Source: Saccharomycopsis fibuligera x Saccharomycopsis cf. fibuligera
Lineage: Eukaryota; Ascomycota; Saccharomycetes; Ascoideales; Saccharomycopsidaceae
Assembly: GCA_001936135.1 (NCBI GenBank)
Contig: CP012820.1
Location: forward strand, 1,550,001 to 1,614,000
Direction: 5' to 3'
DNA length: 64,000 nt
A program made the position numbers and the translations under genes. This document shows positions 10,004 through 22,158 of this stretch, piece after piece. How positions within the stretch are numbered: the first letter of the stretch is position 1; each line of letters opens with the position of its first letter. A model generated the notes under the pieces. That model did not search any database. It worked only from the letters and a program-made list of their open reading frames with translations, and had not been told where the DNA came from.

Positions 10004-12001
10004 ATGAGCAGTCAAGACCTAATTGATGACGAAAACCCGGACGGCAACCTTTTGCCTACCACTGAAACCGAAGTCAAGCTTTACTCACCACCAAACTCTC
10101 GCCAAGTGCTTCGTATTGCTCTTAATTTGAAAACCCTTCTTGACCAAGTGATCCCCGTTGAAGTTGCTCCAGCTCAATTGGGCAGCATCTTGACCCCAAG
10201 AGTGGTACACTTAGCATACGAAGCCTGCGGCGGTAAAGGTGATGGTGAGGTCGGCACATCGTCACGCAAGTACCGCGCTTGTATTATATTTTGTCTCTTG
10301 ACGGTAACCAATTGGTATGGTCAATTAGCAGAAATGAACTTACATGACGCAGCGTTGTACCACTCCAGGCTTGCTGCAGCTGAACAGCTTTCTAAACTAC
10401 TTATCGAGTCGCAAAAAGATGAACAATACTTGTTCATCCAGATGCTTTGTCGCCGTTACTCTATCTCGCTTTGTGAACAAGATACCGCCCCAGTTAGTGC
10501 ATTGGAATTGGCAGTGGACAGACACTCGATCGTTGTTATTAGCTCTTCAGGCTATCAGCGTTGCATGAAATGGTTATGGCGCGGTTGGATTGTGCAAAGT
10601 CATAGAGATCCTCAATCATATGTCATCTACGAAGACGTTAACAAATCAAAGATAAGCGTTCATTTCAATCCTAATCGGTTAAAGACCCCGCAATATCAAA
10701 ATGCTATTGAAATCTTTATTTCAGTAATCTATTTGATTTTGTTTACTTATGTCATCAATAGCCATGACAGTTTTAATCCTAATGGGTTGGAAATCTTTTA
10801 CTACTTGTTTACTCTTGGTTTTGCCCTTGATGAGTTCATCAAGTTTTACCATGTTGGTTACTATTCCCTTGGCTTTTGGAACGCTTTCAACGATACCATG
10901 TACACTTTGATCTTGACATCATTGGCATTTAGATTGTATGCTACCACCAAGCAACGCGGTTCTGATCCAAGACATTATTATGGTGAAATTTCATACAAGA
11001 TCTTGTCTTGCGCTGCACCATTTATGTGGTCTAGATTGTTGCTTTATTTGGATAGCCAGAAATTTGTCGGGGCTATGATTGTGGTAATTCAAAAAATGAT
11101 GAAAGAATCCATTTTGTTCTTTGTCTTGCTCCTTATCATCATTATCGGCTTTTTGCAAGGTTTTCTTGGGTTGGATTCCGCTGACGGTAATGCCGACAAG
11201 ACCTATGTGTTGCTTCATTCAATGGTAAAGACGGTTATTGGATCTGTGGAATTCCTTACTTTCGAAAAACTTGCACCACCATATTCCGGTGTTTTGTATT
11301 ATATTTTTGTCTTCATTATTACTGTGATCTTGCTTAACATTCTTGGAGCACTTTTCAATAGCTCTTATGCAATGATTGTTGCTCGCTCCACTGATGAGTA
11401 CCTTGCTCTTAGTGCTAGCAAAACTCTTAGATACATCCGGAGTCCCGATGTTGATCTTTTCATTCCGCCATTCAACTTGTTTGAGTTTGCTGCCATTACT
11501 GTGCCATTGAGTTGGTGGGTCCCTAGAGCTATTTTCAAAAGAATCAATTACTACATTTTGCTTGTGTTGTATTCGCCATTCTTGTTCATCACTAGCGTTA
11601 TTGAAGTGCGTAATGCTCGTCGTGTGCAATATAACAGATTCAAAGGGCTAGCTGATGATGCTAATGAAATTGACACCGAATGGGATTTGGAAGATGGATA
11701 CGAAGATAATATTCGTAATGGAATCTTTGCCAGAAGTGGAGTATCGACGACAAGTAAGGCCATAAAAGCTAGTTTGGAAGCTCAAAGATTAGCAGAAAGG
11801 GAAGATCCAGAATTTGTTATTGATTTGAATAAATTCAACAAAAAGGTGAAGCAGGTGGCACCTCCGGTGAAAGAAGGTAATGAATTAGGTGTCAGTTGGG
11901 AGATTTATGAGTTGCATAATAAGATTGATAAGTTAACAGATTTGGTGGGGAGATTGTACCAGGAAAATCAAGAGATAAAGAAAGAAATTAAAAAGGATTA
12001 A
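10004..12001 (+). CDS. YVC1: vacuolar TRP-type cation channel Yvc1
   Basis: Vacuolar membrane cation channel that releases Ca2+ from the vacuole, for example after hyperosmotic shock. 665 residues from the ATG at 10004 (yeast Yvc1 is 675). The context GCCATGAG and the MSSQDLIDDE start favour this ATG over an upstream in-frame one at 9566. The cytosolic N-terminal half precedes a six-segment channel core starting near residue 235 (IEIFISVIYLILFTYVI). The pore loop is around residues 405-425 (SMVKTVIGSVEFLTF) and the last helix follows (YYIFVFIITVILLNILG). The tail is charged and ends in a coiled coil (residues about 640-660). I found no in-frame CTG in the whole gene. Confidence 0.9.
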   Translation: MSSQDLIDDENPDGNLLPTTETEVKLYSPPNSRQVLRIALNLKTLLDQVIPVEVAPAQLGSILTPRVVHLAYEACGGKGDGEVGTSSRKYRACIIFCLLTVTNWYGQLAEMNLHDAALYHSRLAAAEQLSKLLIESQKDEQYLFIQMLCRRYSISLCEQDTAPVSALELAVDRHSIVVISSSGYQRCMKWLWRGWIVQSHRDPQSYVIYEDVNKSKISVHFNPNRLKTPQYQNAIEIFISVIYLILFTYVINSHDSFNPNGLEIFYYLFTLGFALDEFIKFYHVGYYSLGFWNAFNDTMYTLILTSLAFRLYATTKQRGSDPRHYYGEISYKILSCAAPFMWSRLLLYLDSQKFVGAMIVVIQKMMKESILFFVLLLIIIIGFLQGFLGLDSADGNADKTYVLLHSMVKTVIGSVEFLTFEKLAPPYSGVLYYIFVFIITVILLNILGALFNSSYAMIVARSTDEYLALSASKTLRYIRSPDVDLFIPPFNLFEFAAITVPLSWWVPRAIFKRINYYILLVLYSPFLFITSVIEVRNARRVQYNRFKGLADDANEIDTEWDLEDGYEDNIRNGIFARSGVSTTSKAIKASLEAQRLAEREDPEFVIDLNKFNKKVKQVAPPVKEGNELGVSWEIYELHNKIDKLTDLVGRLYQENQEIKKEIKKD

Positions 12002-13226
12002 ATGTCTCTTTGTTATATCGGGATAAATTTTCTTTGGAACTTTTTTATTTTTACAACTGGCGTAAATGGTATATATTGTATAGATGATCTTATTAGACAA
12101 CTTTATATGTTCAAACTGTATAATTGACAAAGTCACCCATTTGTGTCTATTTTAAAACAAGTTGACGAGCATCTTAATCGGCAATGACTCAATTCAGCAA
12201 CTACACCTGCTTACAAGTTTTTGGTTACACAGAAGGGACTACTGGGTACACAGCACTTTCAATGTCACTGATATCAAAACAGGACGTTCTCCTTGTTCAT
12301 CATCGGCCAACCATTCACGAGTTCATTCCTGCTTCACTTAGCTGTTATTGCTCCCACTAACGTAGCCCGCTTAAATGGCTACCTTCCAGCAGGGTCTGCA
12401 ATTGTTACCATTAATAAAAATCTAAACGGCTATCGTTTTCCCGCGTAAAAAAAGGGTCGCTTAGCTAAGCCTTAAACAACGTGATTTTCACGTTCCAGCC
12501 AGCCTAGCGAATTTTTTTCCTTTACATTTTTTTCTTTTGCTGTCTGTAGTGGTTAAGCTAACTACGGGAGATAGAAACGGAGAGAGACAGAGAAAGAAAA
12601 AAAATACAGTGAGCGTCGAATATACTAAACTTACCGCTGAGGAGTACCCTAGAACAGATAGACAACCTTTCTTTACCAAATAAATACGCATTAGCACACG
12701 CGCCATCGAACATAGGCAAAGAGTCGGATTACGTTTGAATACTCCTATATTGCTTTCTGTGAAAAAATTTGATTATTTTCCTGGATCACAACGGGAGAGA
12801 TTATGGTCTTGAAGAGAAACACCGGAAAACAATTGTTATAAAAAGAAAGAATTATCAAGAAGTACTTATCATTTATAAAAGGCATCAAACTACTCAACAC
12901 CGGTAAAAGCAAAGCACAGCACAGCTTTTTTGTGTAATTGATATAGGCTTGCGCACTTATTATTTACTTAGTGGCCAAATCATTAAGTTCTAGATCATTT
13001 TTGCGGAGGTATATATTCAGTTCCGAGATATTTTCAATAAATTTGAATTTTTAACATAACCCTGAGGAAGATATTTCAAAAGTTTGACAAAATATCATTA
13101 GCATTTATTGGGTTTATTTGCTTTACTGAACTGGACGAAAAACTTGTATCATTACGGCTAACCAACGAGTATTGCCCAAATACAGTACTAAGAAAAAGAT
13201 AATAACAGTATCACACACAACGAAAG
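12002..13226. other. intergenic, NST1 upstream region
   Basis: 1.2 kb. The only structured element I see is a short inverted repeat, AACGTGA-TTT-TCACGTT, at 12478-12494. No gene supported. Confidence 0.5.
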
Positions 13227-14994
13227 ATGATGACACACAAAAACCCAGTAAATACCACAGTTACTAGTAGTAAAGCAGAACAAGCTTTTATATCTGGAGA
13301 AAGCATACATTTTGACTACGGCGCTGCTTCCGACAAGAATGCTACTACCAATAGTGTCAATGCCGATGCCAATATCAACACCAGTGCTAACACCGCTAAT
13401 GCTAGCGCCAATAAGAAAAAGAAGAAAAAGAAGAAGAAGAAGAGTAAAACTACGACAAAAAAGAATCCAGAAAATGTAGAGGCAAAACTTATACATCCTG
13501 AAGATGATTATCCGACTCACAGAGTGATCCGACAAGGGGCTAATGGCGAAGTGATTGTTGAAGAACTAGACGAGAATTACGGAACTCAGGACCTTCAACA
13601 TCAGCAACAGCAACGTCAGCTTCAAATACAACAACAGCAATATCATCATCCTCGGCAGCAGCAGCAACAACAGCCTCCAAAGTTAAGAGAACAAAGAGAG
13701 CAGGAAGAAAATGATAGTATGAACTTTTTGGCTGATCAGTTATGGAGTAAAGAGTACCTAGAACAGGGTGAGCAAATCAAAGATTTTTGGAGAAGTTTGC
13801 CTTTAACGAAAAAGAAGGAGATTGTTACTTTTGATAAGGAAAGTTTTATTCAATCCTTCAAGAATGAGACTCGTAATAGCTGTAATTGCAAGATATGTGG
13901 GAAGAAAAGGGCATACGTGGAGAAAGAAGTAGAGCAACTTTACAAAATTTTTGAGGGTGCTACGTTTGATGAAATTGTTAATGAATTATTCCCTCTGGTT
14001 AATAATAAGGGCCAAAGGTATGTTTACAATAATGATTCGCATCATCACCATCATTACCATCAGCAACAGCAACAATATCAGCAGCAACAGCAACAACATC
14101 AGCAATATCAGAATGATCATCAACATCCACAACCAAATTATCATGATCAACAGACCAGGCAACAGCTAGAGCAGTATCATCAGCATCAAGCTCATCAACA
14201 GCAGCTACATCGTCAGCAGCAAGTACAACAGCAGCAAGTACAACAGCACGAATTGGAACGAAATTCTCAATACAATGGGACAGAAGCCCAAATTCACCAG
14301 CAGATTCCTCTGCTGCTGCTGCTGGCCCATCAAAAGGAACTTCAAAATGATATTGAAAGCATTGTTTCCAGTAAGCTACCTCAATGGCTAGAAGAGTTTG
14401 ATTCAGTAGACTATGACAAACTTACTTTAGAAGAAGCACAAGCGTTACAAATGAGGCAGTATGAAGCAATACAAAGATTAGCGCCGCGAGAGTTCAAGAA
14501 AGTGCTAGAACAATTTAAGACAGATAATCAGAATGAAGGTAATCCTTTTGCTCTTGGTGAGAACATTGTGAAAACGTGGCTTAAGTGGAATGAGCAAAAT
14601 GGAGTAGCATCAATAGCTGATGATTTGCTTCGAAATGATGGCAAAAAGTTTATTGAAATTATGGAAAAGATGACAGATAATGAGTTGGAAAAAACGGATT
14701 TGAAAATGATTGTGAATCAGACTATGAATTCATCAAATCTCCAAAATCCAGAAGACGTTTTCGTTGAAACCATGGAAAGAAGTTACTTAAAGAATCAGGA
14801 ACGTATTGTACAAGAGCTAGCTAATAGCCGACAAGAATCGGAAGGTACAGTATCAGCGACAATAGCAGACCAACATGATCACGGGAAAATCGTTCATTTG
14901 GACGCCGAAGTGCTTAGCGATGAGGAAGTTGATAATTTTGACCATGAAGATGTGGAAGAAATGGACTCCCATTATTATCGCCATAATCTTCATC

Positions 14995-15047
<53 letters not shown>

Positions 15048-16010
15048 CATCATCATCACCACCACCACCACCACCACGGTGAGGAAGAAGACGAGGAAGA
15101 GTACGATCACGAAGACGAGGAGGAGGATGAAGAAGAGGAAGAGGAAATAGAAGGTGATGATGAAAATGGAGAATTTAGATTTGAAGACGAGTACAATAGT
15201 GATGGAGAGTCGGTAAATTCTAATGATTATGATAGTGATGGGTCATCACAGACTGACTTCCGTGACGAAGGGCGCAAAATTTTACAATTAATCACTACTA
15301 GACTTATTCATACTAAACTTCTTGCTGCTTATAAGCAAAAAATTGCTGAAGAAAAGGCTAGAGCTTTCCTTGAAGAGTTAGATAAAGAGGAAGAAAGAGA
15401 AAGATTAAAGGAAGAAAAAAAACAACGCGAGAAAGAAAAGAAGCGTGAAAAAAAAAGAAAACAGCAGCAATTAAAGGAGCAAGAAAGATTGAAAAAAGAA
15501 CAAGCTAGACTTGAAGCTGAAAGACTTGCTAAAGAGGAGCAAATTAGAAAGATGGAACTTGGTAGAAAACGTAAAGAAGAAGAAAGACGCAAAAAAGAAG
15601 AAGAAAAGAAGAAAAAGCTTGAAAAGAAAAAACGGCGCGAAGCAGAATTGGAGATTGAGAAAAAACGTAAAGAAAACGAGAAGAAAGAATTAGAAAAGAA
15701 GCGAAAAGAACAAGAACAATCAGAAGCAGCACAACTAAGTGAAGAAAGTGAAAAGCAGACACAAATGCATACCAAAGAGCTGAAAACTGTAGACTCTACA
15801 AATGCTAATAAAAGTAAAGATAAATCTGACGAATCGCTACCAAGTGACCGTGAGCTATCCAATGTGGTTTCAGGTGAATCTATTGTAACGAGCCTTGAAA
15901 CAGGGGAGGATAATTTTAAGGCAAATAATACGCCTTTCAACAATGTTATTCCGGAGTTACAGCAACAGCAGCAACAGCAGCAGCAACAGCAGCAGCAACA
16001 GCAGCAGCAA

Positions 16011-16042
<32 letters not shown>

Positions 16043-17585
16043 ACAGCAACAGGTATCAGCTCATCCATCGCAACTATTACAGCACCAAGCTGAACAGCCA
16101 ACTTATCCATCTCATCAGTTGAATGGAGTGTATTCTTCAAGTTCGCTGAATCAGTATCCAGCAGGCTTGTCCAATTTCTCCAATTTGAATGTTAACGATG
16201 ATTTAGCTGAAAAGAATAACAGCGATTTAGGATTCCTGCAACCAAATTCAACATTACCATCTATGCAGCAACATCAACCAGTACAACAGCAACCACTGCT
16301 AATGCTGGAATACAACTCTTTATACGCTAATAATCAAATTTCAAGCAACAACACATATCCTTACCTGTTGTTTGCGAATCATCAGCAATCATCAGCACCA
16401 ACTGGCAACATTATATATCATTCAGTAGGCCAACCACCTACTTCAGCTTCTGCATCACTTTCAACATCAAATCAAAATTTAGGCCAAGAACACGACATAT
16501 CTCAGCAATGGGATTCCAACTTGCTTCACAATAACAATGAATTAATAAATGGATTTTGTGGTAGCTTGAATACAAATAGCGTGCTTAGCAATAATGGCCT
16601 CAATGTCAATGTCAATTCAAACAATGAGACCAGCAAAGGATTTGGCACGGTCAGCGGTAGTGGAATGTTTAGTCCTAGTGCAGCCAGTACTACTCTTTCT
16701 AGCAGCAACACACCGTTTGTGCCATTTAGAACTTTGGAAAATACCATTTCAAGGACATCAATTGTGGAAAGTACAGTTGGTGGAACAGGTTTACCCTCTG
16801 TGGCTTCAACTTCATTGTACAATCAATCATTTACAAATCCAATTAATGCCAACAGAGCAAGCTTCAGTGGCGATATTGGTAATCTTAATGTAACCTCGTC
16901 ATTAAGTAATGGCAATATTGATCCCGCATCAACTATTAGAGCTGCAGGAACCACAGGGGCAATAGGAACAGCAGGAACAAATACTGCAACCACTTCGGCT
17001 ACTACACCATCACACAGTAGTCTGTTATTAAACCATATCTTACCAGAAAACTCTGCTCTTTCGCTAAACAATAGCAATAGCATTTGGGGCCCAACGTCAA
17101 CTAACTCTCCGCGGAACTCGTTTAGTGCATTTAGTGACAGATCAAATAGCATCTGGGGTGGCAGTAGTAACGCTGGAACGCTTGCTGGTAACGGATTAGG
17201 GACCGGAGGTACAGGAACGGGGAACGCAATTGCAGCAAATATCAATGATTCTTTAGTGAACAACTTGTGGAGCACTGGCACCAGTGGTATCACTAGCAGT
17301 AATGCTGCCGGTCCAATAATGGCTAATACTAGTAGCTTGTTAGGCGCAAATATCATCAGCGGTGTCAATGCCAATACAAATGCTACTTCTGCTGCAAGTA
17401 TTAACAATATCAACAACTACAACAACAATAATAATAACAATAATAATAATAGCAATAATAATAGTAGTAATAATACTAATAATGCTACTACTATTACTAC
17501 TACCACTAATAATAATAGTAATAATAATAATAATAACAACAATAACAATAGCAATAATAACAATAATAATAACAACAACAACAAC

Positions 17586-17631
<46 letters not shown>

Positions 17632-17811
17632 TCAACAACAGAAACAGCAATAACAATATCGACAACGCCACTGTCGACGCTATGGTTGCTGCAATTACGC
17701 CTGGGAGCTCTTCAAGCACATCTGAGATTGTTATCCAAGATGCTATCTTGCGGGCTTACGGAATTTTGAATATAAGTAATGTTAACAGGAACATTGGCAG
17801 TTATCATTATC

Positions 17812-17845
<34 letters not shown>

Positions 17846-18335
17846 GCAGCAGCAGCAGCAGCAGCAACAGCAGTATGTGCCATGTCAGGATTTGTTTCAA
17901 ATGACCAGGAAGTTTCTTCCAGGGCAGATATACTTGACCTTGAGTGACTTCATCAGCAGTTGTCAAATGCCAATTTTGCCTGGTAGTGGAGGTAACAATA
18001 ATGCCGATGGTAATGGGGCGACTAGCGATTCAAAGTTTGAGTTTTTGACTGATGCCTATGGAATGGTGACTCATGTAAGAGTGGCTAGAAACAGCAGCAA
18101 TGTCAATGGCAACAGTAACAACAATAGCAGAAGAACTCTTAGTGCTGATTTTGGTAGCGTAGCTGGTAGCAGCAATAGCGGATTTAGTGATGCATCAAGA
18201 ACTCCAGCAAATCTTTTCGGTGGGGTTGGAATACCTGTTAATACTAATAATACTACAAACACTACTGGCAGCAATCTTAATAGTAATAGCGTCGCCAATT
18301 CAAGTAGTGTAGTTTGGGGTGGACTTAGCTACTGA
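13227..18335 (+). CDS. NST1: Nst1-type stress response protein, very long homopolymeric version
   Basis: Nst1 negatively affects salt tolerance in S. cerevisiae and is a cytoplasmic, P-body-related protein. 1702 residues, clearly longer than S. cerevisiae Nst1. The diagnostic block is at about residues 185-250: DFWRSLPLTKKKEIV, then the Cys motif CNCKICGKKRAYVEKEVEQLY. Low-complexity blocks in order: Lys run (about 65-75), Gln/His-rich segments (130-150, 270-350), polyAsn then polyHis (about 590-620) followed by a long acidic stretch, a Glu/Lys/Arg coiled coil (about 700-840), polyGln (about 912-942), a Ser/Asn/Thr-rich region, a polyAsn region (about 1395-1475) and a second polyGln (about 1530-1550). 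Five consecutive CTG codons at 14310-14324 would be Ser in the CTG clade. The start is the first ATG after an A-rich leader. Confidence 0.88.
14310..14324 (+). repeat. five consecutive CTG codons in NST1
   Basis: In-frame (CTG)5 between QIP and AHQKE. With CTG as Leu it gives a pentaleucine inside a hydrophilic Gln/His-rich linker; with CTG as Ser it gives pentaserine. The second reading fits the surroundings better. Confidence 0.7.
14995..15078 (+). repeat. (AAT)n then (CAT/CAC)n codon repeats in NST1
   Basis: A nearly pure AAT array encoding 18 Asn runs directly into CAT/CAC codons encoding 10 His. An acidic GAG/GAA/GAC stretch follows. This is a candidate hypervariable coding microsatellite. 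Confidence 0.85.
15960..16051 (+). repeat. polyQ repeat with 12-bp period in NST1
   Basis: About 30 Gln codons. The middle is built from a 12-bp unit of one CAA followed by three CAG, so the higher-order period is four codons rather than one. Confidence 0.8.
17413..17640 (+). repeat. polyAsn-coding AAT/AAC repeat in NST1
   Basis: About 75 codons that are almost all Asn, with occasional Ser, Thr and Ile. AAT and AAC are mixed in the first part and a purer AAT array follows near 17588-17630. Confidence 0.85.
17812..17870 (+). repeat. second polyQ repeat in NST1
   Basis: CAA array followed by CAG array, encoding about 20 Gln. The switch from CAA to CAG is abrupt. Confidence 0.8.
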
Positions 18336-20449
18336 GTGATACTACAATTGGCAAAAACTGAATTTCTAAATACTTGGTCCTAAAAAACTATACTTGAGGC
18401 TCTCCTATTCCTGCTTGCTAAAGTTATCAGCTAGTTGATAATATTTGTGAGCAGGTTGTCAATACGAAGAGAGGAAAAAATAGGTTTCCTTTGTTCATGT
18501 TAGTGTTGTGATAAGGTGATGAATATAAGCGATGTATTTTGTTTTTCTGATAATATTTAGTTCTAAATCGCATTGATGGTAGGTTTGTAATTTACGTCTC
18601 TAAATTGTCGCATTGTTTATTTGTTATAATTTTTAGTTTTTGGCATTATTAAAATATTCTGGTGAAGTTTTATTTATATATATGTAATGTTTTTTTTTTT
18701 TTTTCTCAAAGGTAGTTTACGTTAACGGTGAATTTACAAATTTTTTATATTCTTTACCGCTTTCTTGTTCATCATGAAAGCATCGATTATTAGACTTATT
18801 GACATTAAACCCGTTACTTAATTTTCATGATTAGACCATTAAATGTTAAAGCTAGTTCTCGAGTCTTGTATGGGGTTTTTATTTGTGTATGTTGTGCTAT
18901 TTTGTAAAAGCATAAAGTAGCTGCCATCTTCAAAATTTCGGAGATGCTTAGGTTTAGGAGCATGCACGCATGTATGCAGTTTTAGCTGTTGAGATGGCCG
19001 GAAGCAATTGATGCATATACTCCTAAAAGATAGATGCCATATATATGCTTGGGCAATTTGAACTATGTGAACAATATGGTTGGCTTGAAGAGGTGGTGTT
19101 GCAGAGTTTGTTCTACACAAAAAATTATTAATAAAAATATACCCTTTATGCTGTAGCTATAGCTACTTTAGCGTGCTGTAGTTTGTGTAGTCGTTTTTGA
19201 TGTTGTAAGGCATTAGGAAATTTGTATGTATGGTGTACTATGTATATAAATAGGGGATAAGATACTAACCCAAGCTTATGTAATTAACCTGAGCTAATGT
19301 AGTCTAACGCTACACTTAATGTGTTGACGAACATTGTTTTTAATCGTGGTTAATTGTTAGATAACTATCTTTTAGGACACGATTTATAAATAGTATCACT
19401 GTTTACATTACTGGCAACCAGAACGGGAAATTAAGGCATCCATCCGGCATAACGAGCAGCAAGATTGAAAATAGGCAGATCTCTACGACAGACGAAAAAC
19501 CAAACTAAGAATGATTTAACCAAATAGTCTGATGGTATACAGACTTAGTACGAAAGCAATTGTCTTGAATTTATGTAGTTATGCTTTTAAAAAAGAGAGA
19601 CAATTTCAAGTCAATTTAACAGTTTGTGAGATAAACTAACCGATTAATTGTTTTCGTAAACAAAATGAACTGCTTATATCTTATGAAAAATATACAAGTC
19701 GCCAGTTGTTCATATCCAACAATTTATGCACAACAAACAGAAGAAAAACGGAAACATAAAAATAAGGTTGCCCAATACAATCTCAAAAAAAAAAAAAAAA
19801 CGTCATTTTGCATTTCTTCCGCTTTTGTTGATCCGTCGATATCAGTCAACAGGATCAACATGGACAAAAAATTGTGATTTAACTTCATTCTTAAAGGAAA
19901 TTTTTGCTTTGAGCCAAAAATCTGTACTGTTTTGCATCAAGTTTACTATACACTTATACCAGATACTTGTGCACGTGAAAAACGTTGTGACAAAACAGAT
20001 AAAACGGATAAATAAAACGCACAAAGCACCTGCTGGCCGACAGGCAGACTTCAACCATTGCCAGATAGTGCCAATTAAAAAGTTGCGGTGAACTGTTCGA
20101 AATAACAAAAAAAAGAATGCCGCCACTGATGCTCATTACATGTAAATTGGCTAATTTGTAATGAATGGAACCATAATGGTAGCCATTATGTTATTTTTTT
20201 ACTGAATCATATAACATTGACAAATTTGTACGTTGCCTTGCATGCCTGCATGCCTCGCATAAAGGCAGACACGCTTGGCAAGCAGACGGGCTTATACAGC
20301 TAATTTTAAATATAGAATAGAGTAACAATAAGTAGAAAAAAAAAGGTTTTTTTTAGCGTGAGTATGTATATATGACATGAGATGCAATTGTTCAAAAATT
20401 CAGGAACACAGGAACAGGAACAATTTGACAAAGCATGAGCATAAGCAAT

Positions 20450-20492
<43 letters not shown>

Positions 20493-22158
20493 GAAGCAGC
20501 AGAAGCAGCAGAAGCAGAAGCAGCAGAAGCAGAAGCAGCAGCAGCAGCAGAAGCAGCTAGTGTTATTGGTGTAGGAGCTAAATCCAATAGTTATTGGATG
20601 TAAATAATAAGCATTCAGCCACCTAGGCTGGTGATATATAGTCTAACAGTATGCGAATGTTAAAGAAACGAAAATTTTAACGTACAAGGTGTTGTTAGTT
20701 TGCCAATAGTGAAACTTGATTTTTTTTTTTTTTCCCAAAGGTGCGATCTACTGTGGTGGATAATATTTTTACTAAACAATAGTGGCAATTCATAGTCTGT
20801 TCCAATACGGAAGTAAAAATCAGTCCGTACAATTCTGTTTACTAATGGGCGTCTTGATTGAGGTATGGGGTAAATTCTATGCAAGAAAATTATTTTTTTC
20901 GAACTTATACACGCGTTCCGAATACATCATGAATAACCATACGTGTATGTTTAGATATAGACCACTGTGCAAAGCTGCTATAGAATCAGTAATTTGATTT
21001 GCAACGGCGGTTGCTTCTATTTCTGAGCGCATGCGTGTTTACAAAAAGACTTGACTATAAAATTAAACGGTGGAGAAATAACCAAAGTCTGCTGTTTTGG
21101 GAGCGTTTGGGTTGTTTTGATTGTTTTGTGAATTAGATTTCCGCAAACGGAAGTTTAAGGAAGCGCATGGTTATTTTTAGCGAGAGCAGCGCACAGAGTA
21201 GAAGATAAAAATAGCACGGCTTCAAGGCTCCGCGACAGCAGCATATATTGAGCAGTTCAGGACCCCTGCAAACAAGAAAAGGAGCAAATGGTTAATAAAA
21301 CGAGAAAAAAGTGAATGCAGTTTTTTCTTTTTCAGATACAAAGAAAAAGAAAGGTTTGGTGTACCATATAGTATCGTTCCATTAGAACTTTTCATAGTGA
21401 TGCTAACGCTTATTGTTCTCCGTTTGACTTTGAGCTATATTTCTTAAAAACAGTTACAATAATAAAAGACGTTCCATCTTTTTGCTTTCCAGTAGCCTTC
21501 TGCTGATCCTTCCCGATATTTTCTTTTTCAACTTTTTGTTTACTATCATAATTCATTTTTCCTTTCTTTCTGTCACTTTAGGTTCTTTTTGTATCGAAGC
21601 ATTGAGCTACTTCATTTTCTCGGCACCAAAAGACACATCACCATTCTAGTCTTGAGACATCAACCGGTTTTTCAGCCCATATTTAATTCACCACAACCAA
21701 TTGACTTCTGTTTGTGCATCATTTCCTATTCTGCCTTAACTACTAGTTCTTGTTATCGTGCTTTCCTACTATTATTTCCAGCAGCGAGGCACTCGGCAGT
21801 CCAAACTCAAATCTTGAAAGAAAAAATAAAAATTAGAAAAAAAAAAAAAAAAAATAAAAGAGAAAAAATCCCAAACAAGAAAAAGAGCCGTCATATCTAC
21901 AGCCCAAAACCCACTCTTTCGTTTCACTATTGCAGTTGTTTTTTTTTCTCACTCAGCTGAGTATTTGATCAAGAAAACAGCTTCAACTACTATCAATAAT
22001 CAACTATTCATTCTCCACATAACTGCCGCCTCGCTGGCAAAAAAGTTTTTTTTTTTTTTGATCCAGGAAATCTCTTAAGTCAAGCAGACACATTTACTGC
22101 AAATCCCATCAACAGCAACAGCCTATAACCTCATCACTGCACTCACTAAATATAAGAC
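18336..22158. other. 3.8 kb gene-free region upstream of RHO2
   Basis: No supportable protein or tRNA gene. Contents: a T run near 18689-18705; a perfect 14-bp palindrome GTAGCTATAGCTAC (19153-19166); an inverted repeat CATAATGG-TAG-CCATTATG (20172-20190); two TGCATGCC direct repeats near 20240-20256; a CAG-type triplet array (20450-20557); an A run near 21838-21854. The region lies downstream of NST1 and upstream of RHO2, both on the plus strand. Confidence 0.6.
20450..20557 (+). repeat. AGC/AGA triplet array (CAG/CAA-type microsatellite)
   Basis: Twelve AGC units followed by alternating AGC and AGA units. The array lies inside a 41-codon open frame (20435-20560) that begins with an ATG and would read as a Ser run then Arg-Ser repeats. 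The opposite strand reads as polyAla. A coding role is not supported. Confidence 0.8.

Noticed and set aside
15329-15943. 204-codon Ser/Phe-rich frame antisense to NST1
   Set aside because: A shadow of the Lys/Glu/Arg coiled-coil codons.
17417-17719. Polyleucine open frame antisense to NST1
   Set aside because: A shadow of the AAT/AAC Asn repeat.
19222-19275. GTATGT and TACTAAC within about 50 nt, like a mini-intron
   Set aside because: Too short for a yeast intron and with no coding frames on either side.
20306-20587. Polyalanine open frame on the minus strand
   Set aside because: Produced by the triplet array; the flanking residues are not protein-like.
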